Source: Streptomyces sp. SID13031
GTDB lineage: Bacteria; Actinomycetota; Actinomycetes; Propionibacteriales; Kribbellaceae
Direction of reading: 5' to 3'
Length of the DNA stretch: 64,000 nt
Assembly: GCF_010548305.1 (NCBI RefSeq)
Contig: NZ_JAAGLV010000008.1
Coordinates: 62,001 to 126,000 of the forward strand
Positions 1-7,453 of the stretch are shown piece by piece (positions within the stretch are counted from its first letter, which is position 1; every line of letters begins with the position of its first letter). The notes below the pieces were generated by a model. It searched no databases. It was not told the origin of the DNA and worked only from the letters and a program-made list of their open reading frames with translations. A program made the translations under genes and the position numbers.

Positions 1-1109
1 CCGGCCACCGTCGTCCCGAGATAGGCGGACGGGCTGCCCTGCCAGTGGTCCTGCAGACTGCGACCGGAAGCATCGAAAACCCTTGTTGCCAAGGGCAAGT
101 CGAGGATCTTGAACCCGGTGCCCAGGACAACCACATCCACAGCGGCGACCGATCCGTCGTCGCCGGTCACGGTGGACCCCGAGACCGACGCGACACCGGT
201 CGGATGCACCTTGACGTTGTCGGAGGCAAGTGCCGGGTAGTAGTCGTTCGACATCAGGATCCGCTTGCACCCCAGCGTGTATGACGGCGTCAGCGCCGCA
301 CGCAGCAACGGATCACGGACCGCCCGCCGCAGGTGCCAGGCGCCCACCCGCTGGATCTGGCGCATGACCGCCGGGTGCCGGAAACCGACCCCGAGCGCCT
401 CCATCGCGCCGTACTCCACAGCTCGCAAAGCGCGCTGAGCCGCAGGCACCCGCCGCATCAACCACCGCTCGGCCATCGGCACGGAGTGATCGGGCTTCGG
501 CAGGACCCACTGCGCCGTCCGCTGGAAGAGATGCAGTGAGGACACCAGCGGTTGGATCGCCGGTACGAACTGCACCGCAGACGCGCCGGTGCCGATCACC
601 GCGACCCGCTTCCCGCGGAGGTCGACCGAGTGATCCCAGCGCGACGAATGGAACAAAGGCCCGTCGAAATCCAGCGGCACCGACGGCAGCAACGGCTCAT
701 GCCAAGGCCCGGTCCCGGTGATCAGCACCCGGGCCGTCAGCTCACCGGCCGACGTCGAGACGACCCAATGCTGCGCAGAATCCGACCAAGAGGCTCGCAG
801 CATCTCCACCCCGAAGCTCAAATGAGAAGACACCCCGTACTGCGCCGCCGTCGACTCCAGATACGCGCGGATCTCCGCCTGCCCGGCAAACGCCCGGGTC
901 CAGGACGGGTTCGGCGCGAAGGAATACGAGTACAACGCCGACGGTACGTCGCACGCGCACCCTGGATATGTGTTGTCCCGCCACGTCCCACCCAGGGACG
1001 AAGCCTTCTCCAGGACGACGAAGGAGGTGATCCCGGCCTGCTGCAGCCGGATCGCCGCCCCGATCCCGGAAGCGCCCGCTCCAACGATCAGTACCTCGTG
1101 GTCAGCCAT
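1..1109 (-). CDS. Flavin-containing monooxygenase, Baeyer-Villiger type (3' end outside window)
   Basis: About 369 codons are visible, read leftwards from an ATG at 1109; the C-terminus lies beyond base 1. The N-terminus carries an FAD Rossmann motif (GAGASGIGA). It is followed by the CDVPSALYSYSF segment typical of class B flavin monooxygenases, then FDGPLFHSSRWD, which fits the Baeyer-Villiger fingerprint FxGxxxHxxxW(P/D). A second, NADPH-binding Rossmann motif (GTGASAVQFVPA) comes next. Family knowledge: such enzymes use NADPH and O2 to insert oxygen into ketones or to oxidise soft nucleophiles. The substrate cannot be told from sequence. The gene is divergent from a TetR regulator 79 bp away with a dyad between them, so control by that regulator is a reasonable inference. 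Confidence 0.88.
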   Translation of the reverse strand, partial: MADHEVLIVGAGASGIGAAIRLQQAGITSFVVLEKASSLGGTWRDNTYPGCACDVPSALYSYSFAPNPSWTRAFAGQAEIRAYLESTAAQYGVSSHLSFGVEMLRASWSDSAQHWVVSTSAGELTARVLITGTGPWHEPLLPSVPLDFDGPLFHSSRWDHSVDLRGKRVAVIGTGASAVQFVPAIQPLVSSLHLFQRTAQWVLPKPDHSVPMAERWLMRRVPAAQRALRAVEYGAMEALGVGFRHPAVMRQIQRVGAWHLRRAVRDPLLRAALTPSYTLGCKRILMSNDYYPALASDNVKVHPTGVASVSGSTVTGDDGSVAAVDVVVLGTGFKILDLPLATRVFDASGRSLQDHWQGSPSAYLGTTVA

Positions 1110-1122
1110 ATCCGGAGACTAG

Positions 1123-1138
1123 CGGTATCTGAATACCG
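1123..1138. promoter_or_regulatory. Dyad, candidate TetR operator
   Basis: CGGTAT and ATACCG are perfect inverted arms separated by CTGA. The dyad lies in the 79-bp gap between the divergent monooxygenase and TetR genes, 14 bp before the monooxygenase ATG. Placement and symmetry suit an operator for the adjacent TetR protein. No binding evidence exists. Confidence 0.5.
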
Positions 1139-1188
1139 ATGGAAGCCCAAACCGATCACCACCCGAAGCAACCACTAGAGTCAGCCGC

Positions 1189-1800
1189 ATGCCGAGAATG
1201 AGCCGGGTGGAGAGCCAGGCGCGCACCCGCGAGACACTCGTCGCGACCGCTACGGAGCTCTTCCTCCAGGATGGGTACGCGGCGACCAGCCTGGAGAAGG
1301 TCGCGGACGAGGCCGGCTTCTCCAAGGGCGCGGTCTACTCGAACTTCCGCAACAAGGACGAGCTCTGCCTCGCCGTCGTCGACGCGATCCGCGCCGACCA
1401 GGCGCACAAGATGGCGTCCGCACTGGAGGGCGCGGCGACCCTCGAGGCGATGCTCACCGCGTTCGAGCGGTGGGCAGACGAGACCATCGGCGACCAGGCC
1501 TGGACGGTCTTCGAGGTCGAGTTCGCGACCCGGGCCCGGCAGGACGAAGTCGTCCGCCGGGAGCTTGCCCTGCGCAACGCTCAGATACGGGCCGCTGTCA
1601 CCTTGTTGCTCACCGCACATGCCGAGGAGTTCGGCATCGTGCTTCCGATGCCGGCCGAGGACTGCGCGACGGCGCTGCTCAGCCTCGGCGTCGGCCTGGG
1701 CGTGCAGCGCGCCATCGACCCCGAGGTTGGCATCGATGTCCTAGCGGGGGTCATCCGGTTGCTTGCCGGTGGAGCGAGCCAGGCCGGCCGACTTACCTAG
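1189..1800 (+). CDS. TetR/AcrR family transcriptional regulator
   Basis: The protein has 203 residues, a normal size for the family. Residues 10-60 form the TetR helix-turn-helix (ATELFLQDGYAATSLEKVADEAGFSKGAVYSNF, read here as its key stretch), ending in the usual YSNFxNKDEL signature. The rest is a helical ligand-binding and dimerisation domain that is not diagnostic. The start at 1189 gives MPRMSR; an alternative ATG three codons later cannot be excluded because no strong ribosome-binding site is visible. It is divergent from the monooxygenase gene, a common layout for a repressor that senses the enzyme's substrate. The ligand is unknown. Confidence 0.9.
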   Translation: MPRMSRVESQARTRETLVATATELFLQDGYAATSLEKVADEAGFSKGAVYSNFRNKDELCLAVVDAIRADQAHKMASALEGAATLEAMLTAFERWADETIGDQAWTVFEVEFATRARQDEVVRRELALRNAQIRAAVTLLLTAHAEEFGIVLPMPAEDCATALLSLGVGLGVQRAIDPEVGIDVLAGVIRLLAGGASQAGRLT

Positions 1801-1838
1801 GCAGGGCTAGATGTTTTCCCTTGCCAAGCCGGGAACGC

Positions 1839-1855
1839 GGGAAGTTCTGCTTCCC
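1839..1855 (+). terminator. Short hairpin after the TetR gene
   Basis: GGGAAG and CTTCCC form a 6-bp stem with a 5-nt loop, 38 bp past the TetR stop. There is no T-run, so this is at best a weak terminator. The rest of the 132-bp gap up to 1933 shows only a good ribosome-binding site (GGGAGGGA). Confidence 0.3.
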
Positions 1856-1932
1856 ACGAAGGTATCCGGCGAACTAGGGTCGCGACGGATCGTAGTCGTA
1901 CCACCACGGTCGTCCACCTTGGGAGGGAATGT

Positions 1933-3414
1933 ATGACGAAGCACGTGCGTCGCCGGAAGGCGATCGCGGCCATCACCGCCACTGGAGTGGTGCTGGCACT
2001 CGGGATGTCGTTCACCAGCGCAGCGGGGGCAGCGCCGGCGAGCAGCTCGGCCGCCAGCGCGGTACCGGCCAACCTGAAGCTGATCAAGACCAAGACCTCG
2101 CTGCTGGGCAAGCACTACTGGTACCAGCAGACCTTCAAGGGGCTGCCGGTCGTCGGCGGGTACTACGCGCAGCACGTCGACAAGTCTGGCAAGACCCAGA
2201 TTGTCGACGGCCGCGACGCCGTACCGGCGAACCTCGACGTGAGCGCCAAGGTCGCCTCGGCGACGGCCACCAAGAGCGCCAACACCACGGTGACCGCGCG
2301 CGCCGCACGGAGCCGCGGCGCCGGTGGCAAGAACGTCACGCCGACGCCGGCCGCGGCCCAGGGTGCGGCCCAGCTGGCCGTCCTCGGCGGCCCGAACGCC
2401 AAGCTCGTCTGGAACGTCACCTCGCGCTCGACCGAGGGCGTCAGCCGCTCACTCGTCGATGCCAAGACCGGTACGGTCGTGGAGTCGAAGGTGATCAGCG
2501 ACAACGCCAACGGCACGGGCTCGGTGTTCGACCCGAACCCGGTCGTCACGCTGAAGAACGAGGACCTGACCGACCAGGACGACAAGAACCAGAACGCCCT
2601 GTTCGTGGCGCAGAAGAACGTCATCCTGCGCAACCTGGACGGCTCCGGCAAGCTCAACGGCAAGTACGTGAACATCGCCGAGGCCAAGGGCGGGGTGGCG
2701 TTCAACAAGAAGAACCACTTCGTCTTCCAGCGGGCCAACGACAAGTTCGAGCAGGTCGAGGCGTACTACCAGGTCAACCAGACCCAGGAGTACATCCACT
2801 CGATCGGCTTCACCGACGTCAACAGCGAGTCGCAGGACTTCTCGATCAACACCTTCGAGGGTGACAACTCGTTCTACGACCCGTCGACCGATGTCATCAC
2901 GATGGGCGAGGGCGGCGTCGACGACGCCGAGGACGCCGAGGTGATCTGGCACGAGTACGGTCACGCGATCCAGGACGACGTCGTCCCGGGCTTCGGCGAG
3001 TCGGAGCAGGCCGGAGCGATCGGCGAGGGCTTCGGCGACTACTGGGCCGTGCAGCAGTCCATCCCGGTCAGCAAGAACTACGACCTCCCGTGCGTGATGG
3101 ACTGGGACGCCACGTCGTACACCGACGGACCGAAGCACTGCCTGCGGCGTACCGACACCGGCAAGACCACCGACGACATCGACGGTGAGGTGCACGACGA
3201 CGGCGAGATCTGGTCGAACGCGCTCTGGGACATCCAGAAGGCACTCGGCCGGAACAAGGCCAACAAGGTGATCCTGCAGGGCACGTTCTTCTACGCGCCC
3301 GACACCTCGTTCGCCGACGCTGCCCGGGTGACCGTGCAGTCCGCTCGCCTGCTCTACGGCAAGGCGGCCGCCGCCAAGGTGACCACCGCCTTCAAGGCGC
3401 GCAAGATTCTCTGA
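1933..3414 (+). CDS. Secreted zinc metalloprotease (thermolysin/fungalysin-like)
   Basis: This 493-residue protein starts with a signal peptide (MTKHVRRRK, a hydrophobic stretch, then an AxA-type end near residue 35). Residues 45-110 look like a fungalysin/thermolysin-type propeptide (LLGKHYWYQQTFKGLPVVGG). The zinc site is H340-E-Y-G-H344, and the third ligand is probably E365 in GEGFGDYW, 21 residues downstream, as in M4/M36 gluzincins. The mature enzyme should act outside the cell as an endoprotease. The start is supported by a strong Shine-Dalgarno sequence (GGGAGGGA) just upstream. It stands alone between the TetR gene and an SDR gene. Exact MEROPS family assignment (M36 versus M4) is uncertain. 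Confidence 0.85.
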   Translation: MTKHVRRRKAIAAITATGVVLALGMSFTSAAGAAPASSSAASAVPANLKLIKTKTSLLGKHYWYQQTFKGLPVVGGYYAQHVDKSGKTQIVDGRDAVPANLDVSAKVASATATKSANTTVTARAARSRGAGGKNVTPTPAAAQGAAQLAVLGGPNAKLVWNVTSRSTEGVSRSLVDAKTGTVVESKVISDNANGTGSVFDPNPVVTLKNEDLTDQDDKNQNALFVAQKNVILRNLDGSGKLNGKYVNIAEAKGGVAFNKKNHFVFQRANDKFEQVEAYYQVNQTQEYIHSIGFTDVNSESQDFSINTFEGDNSFYDPSTDVITMGEGGVDDAEDAEVIWHEYGHAIQDDVVPGFGESEQAGAIGEGFGDYWAVQQSIPVSKNYDLPCVMDWDATSYTDGPKHCLRRTDTGKTTDDIDGEVHDDGEIWSNALWDIQKALGRNKANKVILQGTFFYAPDTSFADAARVTVQSARLLYGKAAAAKVTTAFKARKIL

Positions 3415-3425
3415 CCCCAGCGCCG

Positions 3426-3460
3426 GCTCATGCGCCCACGACTACTGTGGGCGCATGAGC
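3426..3460 (+). repeat. 14-bp perfect hairpin containing the start codon of the next gene
   Basis: GCTCATGCGCCCAC (3426-3439) and its exact complement (3447-3460) flank a 7-nt loop. The stem lies 12 bp after the metalloprotease stop and contains the ATG (3455) of the SDR gene. It may serve as a terminator for the protease transcript, hide the SDR start in read-through RNA, or both. Confidence 0.7.
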
Positions 3461-4375
3461 TGGAGCACTTCGGATATCCCTGACCTGACCGGCCGCCGTG
3501 TTCTCGTCACCGGCGCGACCAGCGGACTCGGCTACGAGACCGCCCTCGAACTCCTCCGGCACGGTGCCGAGGTGACCATCGCGGCGCGCAACCCGGAGAA
3601 ATCCCAGCAGGCCGCCGCCAGTCTCGCCGCGGCCTCCGGCAGACCACAGCCGGCGATTCTCGACCTGGATCTGGCCGACCTCGCCGGTGTCGAGACCGCC
3701 GCCGAGCGGTTCGCCGAGAAACACGAGCACCTCGACATCCTGGTCAACAACGCCGGCGTGATGGCACCGCCGTACCGGCAGACCGTGGATGGCTTCGAGT
3801 TGCAGGTGGGTACCAACCACCTCGGCCATTTCGCGCTCACCGCCCGCCTGATGCCACTGTTGCTGAAGGCGGCGATCCCGCGCGTCGTCACGGTCAGCTC
3901 CATCATGCACAAGACCGTGAACTCGATCCGCCAGGGCGACCTGCGCGCCGAGAACGGCTACGCGAAATGGGACGCCTACGGCAAGTCCAAGCTCGCCAAC
4001 CTGCTCTTCATGCTGGAGCTCGACCGCCGCGCCCGCGCCGCCGGCTCGAACCTGACGAGCGTCTCGTCCCACCCCGGCTACGCCCGCACCCACCTGCAGG
4101 CGTCCGGCCCGCAACTCGGCGGCGTCAACCTGGAAGCCCGCCTGCTCGCGATCGGCACCAAGATCGTCGCCCAGTCCGCGAGAGCCGGCGCCTGGCCCAG
4201 CCTGTACGCCGCGACGGCGCCCGAGGTGCGTTCCGGCTCGTACTACGGTCCGTCGTTCTTAGAGTTCCGTGGCAAGCCGAAGCTGGTCCATCCGACCAAG
4301 GCCGCTCAGAACCCGCAGCTCGCCCAGCAGCTCTGGGCCTGGTCCGTCGAGGCCACCGGAGTCAACGCGTTCTGA
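3455..4375 (+). CDS. Short-chain dehydrogenase/reductase
   Basis: The protein has 306 residues with a classic SDR layout: NAD(P)-binding TGATSGLG near residue 19, NNAG near residue 95, a catalytic Ser in VSSIM and the YGKSK active-site Tyr-Lys pair. The extended C-terminus resembles retinol dehydrogenase/WW-oxidoreductase-like SDRs of actinobacteria. It reduces or oxidises an alcohol/carbonyl substrate that cannot be named. The ATG at 3455 sits inside a 14-bp hairpin, so translation from a long transcript would need the stem to open. No operon partner is evident; the next gene starts 103 bp later. Confidence 0.9.
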   Translation: MSWSTSDIPDLTGRRVLVTGATSGLGYETALELLRHGAEVTIAARNPEKSQQAAASLAAASGRPQPAILDLDLADLAGVETAAERFAEKHEHLDILVNNAGVMAPPYRQTVDGFELQVGTNHLGHFALTARLMPLLLKAAIPRVVTVSSIMHKTVNSIRQGDLRAENGYAKWDAYGKSKLANLLFMLELDRRARAAGSNLTSVSSHPGYARTHLQASGPQLGGVNLEARLLAIGTKIVAQSARAGAWPSLYAATAPEVRSGSYYGPSFLEFRGKPKLVHPTKAAQNPQLAQQLWAWSVEATGVNAF

Positions 4376-4478
4376 GCAAACTCCGAGTCTGACCCAAAGT
4401 ACCGAGCTAGTGACACATCCGTAACTTCGTGGTTACCCTTCGGTAAAACTGAGCAGTAACCCGCCCCGGAGGTCACCG

Positions 4479-6071
4479 ATGCGCAGACTCGTCGTCGCCC
4501 TTGCAGTCCTCGTCGCGAGCGTCGGTCTCGCCCCGGTCCCAACGCAGGCCGCTCCGGCCGCGGCGGGATTCAGTACGGCGTACCAGCGCATCCCCGGCGC
4601 CGGCGGGACCGAGATCGGTGCTGTCGTGCTCACCCCGACCGGGCAGGGCGCCGGCCCGTTCCCGCTGGTGGTGATGCCGTCGAGCTGGGGCGTGCCGAAC
4701 CTCGAGTACGTCGGCCAGGGCAGTAAGCTCGCCAAGGCCGGATTCCAGGTGATCTCGTACAGCAGCCGCGGTTTCTGGGACTCCGCCGGCGGGATCGACA
4801 TCGCCGGTCCGCCGACCGTTGCCGACGTCACCGAAGTGATCGACTGGGCCGCCGAGCACACACCGGCCGACACCAGCCGGGTCGCCTCCGTCGGAATCTC
4901 GTACGGCGCCGGCATCTCGCTGCTGGCCAGCGCCCAGGACCCCCGGATCAAGGCGGTCGGCGCGCTCAGCGGCTGGGCCGACCTGATCGCCTCGCTGAAC
5001 CCCAACGACACGGTCAACCTCCAGGCCGTCGCCGCACTCCTTGCCCTGGGCAACATCACCGGCCGGCCCGGACCGGAGATGCGGTCGCTGCAGACGAAGT
5101 TCGTCACCGGCGACTTCGACGGCGCGATCAGCGAGGCGACCGCGCTCGCACCGATCAGGTCGGCGACGACGGTGGCCGACCGGATCAATGCGAACCACCC
5201 CGCGGTCTTCCTGGCCAACGCCTTCGAGGACTCGATCTTCCCGCCGACGCAGTACACGGACTTCTTCACCAAGCTGACCGGGCCGAAGCGGCTGCTCCTC
5301 GCGCACGGCGACCACGCGACGCCCGAGGTGACCGGCGCGATCGGGCTGCCCAACGAGGTCTGGGACGAGCTCGCCCCGTGGCTGCAGCACTTCCTCACCG
5401 GGGCCGAAAACGGCGCCGACGACGAAGCCCCCGTCCAGCTGAAATCGCAGCGCAACGTCTGGCGCAGCTACCCGAACTGGGCCTCGGTCGGCTCGACCAA
5501 GACCTCGTACCTGACCAAGCCGACGGGGTTGTCGCGCACCGGATCCCTGCAGGCCAAGGCGTCCACCGGCTGGTCCAATGGCATCGGCCCGGGCATCCCG
5601 ACGGTGGCCGACAGCGGCGTGGTGCTCATCTCCGGCGCGTTGCAGGGGCTGCTCTCGATCCCGGTCGGCGTCGCCACCCCACTCGTCGATCGCACCTTCG
5701 CAGGAGTCTGGTCCGGGCCGGCGTACAGCTCCAAGACGGTCGTCAACGGCGCTCCGCGATTGCACGTGACCGTCACGCCCAGCGCGCGCGACACCTCGCT
5801 CTTCGCCTACCTGTACGACGTGGACGCGTTCGGCTTCGGGTCGCTCGTCTCCCACAAGCCGTACACGTTGCGCGGGGCAACGCCGGGTCAGCCGAAGACG
5901 CTCGACCTGAGGCTGGAGGCGACGAGCTGGGAGGTGCCCGCCGGGCATCACCTGGTCCTGGTGGTCGACACCGTCGATCCGCGCTACCTCGGCCGCAGCA
6001 GCCTCGGCAGCACGGTCAGCTTCAGTTCGCCCGCCGCCGATCCTTCCTGGCTGAGCGTCCCGGTTGCGTAA
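4479..6071 (+). CDS. Secreted alpha/beta hydrolase, CocE/NonD and X-Pro dipeptidyl peptidase (S15) type
   Basis: This 530-residue protein has a signal peptide (MRRLVVALAVLVASVGL, cleavage likely near TQAAPAAA). The N-terminal two thirds form an alpha/beta hydrolase with the nucleophile elbow G139-I-S141-Y-G143. A probable acid is the Asp in NAFEDSIFP and a probable catalytic His is in LLLAHGDHATP. Residues from about 335 form a jelly-roll-like C-terminal domain as in S15/CocE proteins. Family members cleave Xaa-Pro dipeptides or ester bonds, and which applies here is not clear. The ribosome-binding site is GGAGG upstream of the ATG. A small TTACC/GGTAA stem lies at 4433-4446 in the leader. 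Confidence 0.8.
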   Translation: MRRLVVALAVLVASVGLAPVPTQAAPAAAGFSTAYQRIPGAGGTEIGAVVLTPTGQGAGPFPLVVMPSSWGVPNLEYVGQGSKLAKAGFQVISYSSRGFWDSAGGIDIAGPPTVADVTEVIDWAAEHTPADTSRVASVGISYGAGISLLASAQDPRIKAVGALSGWADLIASLNPNDTVNLQAVAALLALGNITGRPGPEMRSLQTKFVTGDFDGAISEATALAPIRSATTVADRINANHPAVFLANAFEDSIFPPTQYTDFFTKLTGPKRLLLAHGDHATPEVTGAIGLPNEVWDELAPWLQHFLTGAENGADDEAPVQLKSQRNVWRSYPNWASVGSTKTSYLTKPTGLSRTGSLQAKASTGWSNGIGPGIPTVADSGVVLISGALQGLLSIPVGVATPLVDRTFAGVWSGPAYSSKTVVNGAPRLHVTVTPSARDTSLFAYLYDVDAFGFGSLVSHKPYTLRGATPGQPKTLDLRLEATSWEVPAGHHLVLVVDTVDPRYLGRSSLGSTVSFSSPAADPSWLSVPVA

Positions 6072-6162
6072 TCTGCAACCTTGGTTGTGCCTATTGCCAC
6101 ATCCGCCGAGCTGAGCCACTCTATGTGGTCGGACGATCACCTAGAAGCTCGGAGGATGTGTC

Positions 6163-7269
6163 ATGGGTACGAGCCGCCGCCAGTTCCTCGGACTCACCGC
6201 CGCTGCCGTCGGCAGCGCAGCAGTCGGCATCACCCCAGCGAATGCGAGTGCGAGTTGCCAAGCCACGGGGACGCTGTATCTCGGCACCTACACCTCCGAG
6301 TCGGGCGGTGGTGCCGGCGTCGGGCTCGCCTCGTACGACGTGGCGACCGGCCAGCTCAGCTCGACCGGCGTGCTGGCCGGCGTGCAGGACCCATCGTTCC
6401 TGATTCGGTCGTCCTCGGGCCGCAACCTGTACGCCGTGAACGAGCAGTCGTCGGGCGGCGTGACCGCGATCGCAGTGGATTCACCCGGCCACCTGCGGGT
6501 GCTCAATCGCCAGCCCAACGGCGGAAGCGCGCCTTGTCACCTCGCACTGGTTGCCAATAGCAAGTACCTGCTGAGCGCCAACTACGGCTCCGGCGACATC
6601 TCCGTCCACCCGGTCAAGACGGACGGGAGCCTCGGTGCCCGGACCGACCTGGTCAAGCACGCCGGCTCGGCGCCGCACGCGCACCAGGTCGTCCAGGACC
6701 CGACCGGTAGCTACGTCCTCGCCGTCGATCTGGGCACCGACACGATCTACACGTACACGATTGCCAACGGCAAGCTCAGCCTGAAGAGCCAGGCGAAGGT
6801 GAAGACCGGCGCCGGACCGCGCCACCTCGCTTTCCACCCGAACGGCCGCTACGCCTACGTCGCCAACGAACTGAACAGCACCATCACCGTCCTCCAGTAC
6901 GACGGCGCGACCGGCAAGGTCACCCCGGGAGCCGCGCAGGCGACGGCCCCGGCCGGGCCGACCAACTACCCCGGCGAGGTGATCGTGTCGCCGGACGGGC
7001 GCTTCGCCTACCTCACCAACCGCGGCCACAACAGCATCGCCGTCTTCGCCGTCGAGTCCGGGGGAGCGAGCCTGCGCCGGATCGGTACGCCGTCCTGCGG
7101 CGGTGACTGGCCACGGCACGTGACGCTGGACCCGACCGGCAAGCTGATGTTCGTTTCCAACCAGAGATCCAACAACATCACCACCCTCGCGGTCGACGTC
7201 CAGACCGGCGGGCTGACCCAGAAGAGCTCCTTCACCACGCCGATCCCGGTCTGCGTCCTGCCGGGCTGA
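6163..7269 (+). CDS. Tat-exported lactonase family beta-propeller protein (6-phosphogluconolactonase-like)
   Basis: The protein has 368 residues. The N-terminus has a twin-arginine signal (SRRQFLGL followed by a hydrophobic stretch and ANASA), so export in folded form is likely. The body contains repeated blade motifs such as YVANE, YLTNR and VSNQRSNNI with HPNGRYAY and DPTGKLMF turns, typical of the seven-bladed Pgl/lactonase family (YbhE-like). Family members hydrolyse lactones, but an exported member probably acts on an extracellular sugar lactone rather than in the pentose phosphate pathway. GGAGGATG upstream supplies the ribosome-binding site. It precedes a GH2 gene but is separated from it by 184 bp with its own regulatory sites. 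Confidence 0.82.
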   Translation: MGTSRRQFLGLTAAAVGSAAVGITPANASASCQATGTLYLGTYTSESGGGAGVGLASYDVATGQLSSTGVLAGVQDPSFLIRSSSGRNLYAVNEQSSGGVTAIAVDSPGHLRVLNRQPNGGSAPCHLALVANSKYLLSANYGSGDISVHPVKTDGSLGARTDLVKHAGSAPHAHQVVQDPTGSYVLAVDLGTDTIYTYTIANGKLSLKSQAKVKTGAGPRHLAFHPNGRYAYVANELNSTITVLQYDGATGKVTPGAAQATAPAGPTNYPGEVIVSPDGRFAYLTNRGHNSIAVFAVESGGASLRRIGTPSCGGDWPRHVTLDPTGKLMFVSNQRSNNITTLAVDVQTGGLTQKSSFTTPIPVCVLPG

Positions 7270-7280
7270 CCGCCGCCGGC

Positions 7281-7296
7281 TGACCGGTACCGGTCA
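7281..7296. promoter_or_regulatory. 16-bp perfect palindrome
   Basis: TGACCGGTACCGGTCA is a perfect palindrome beginning 12 bp after the lactonase stop. It may be a terminator stem or a binding site for an unidentified regulator of the following GH2 gene. It is not a CebR-type site. Confidence 0.4.
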
Positions 7297-7383
7297 GTCA
7301 ATGTTTGATTTTGGCTGAACTCTTGCCTTTTTGTTCCGACCCACCTTGAATGACGAGCGTGTCCGAATGGTCACGCTTCGTCA

Positions 7384-7397
7384 CGGGAGCGTTTCCA
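7384..7397. promoter_or_regulatory. CebR-like operator upstream of the GH2 gene
   Basis: CGGGAGCGTTTCCA matches 11 of 14 positions of the CebR/CelR consensus TGGGAGCGCTCCCA. It lies 56 bp before the GH2 start. Perfect and near-perfect copies stand at the cellulase/cebE promoters in this window, so joint control is a reasonable inference. Confidence 0.5.
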
Positions 7398-7453
7398 ACG
7401 GACTGACCTTTCTCCGCCCATGAAAGGTCTCCGCCCAGGGAGGGAAGGCACAC

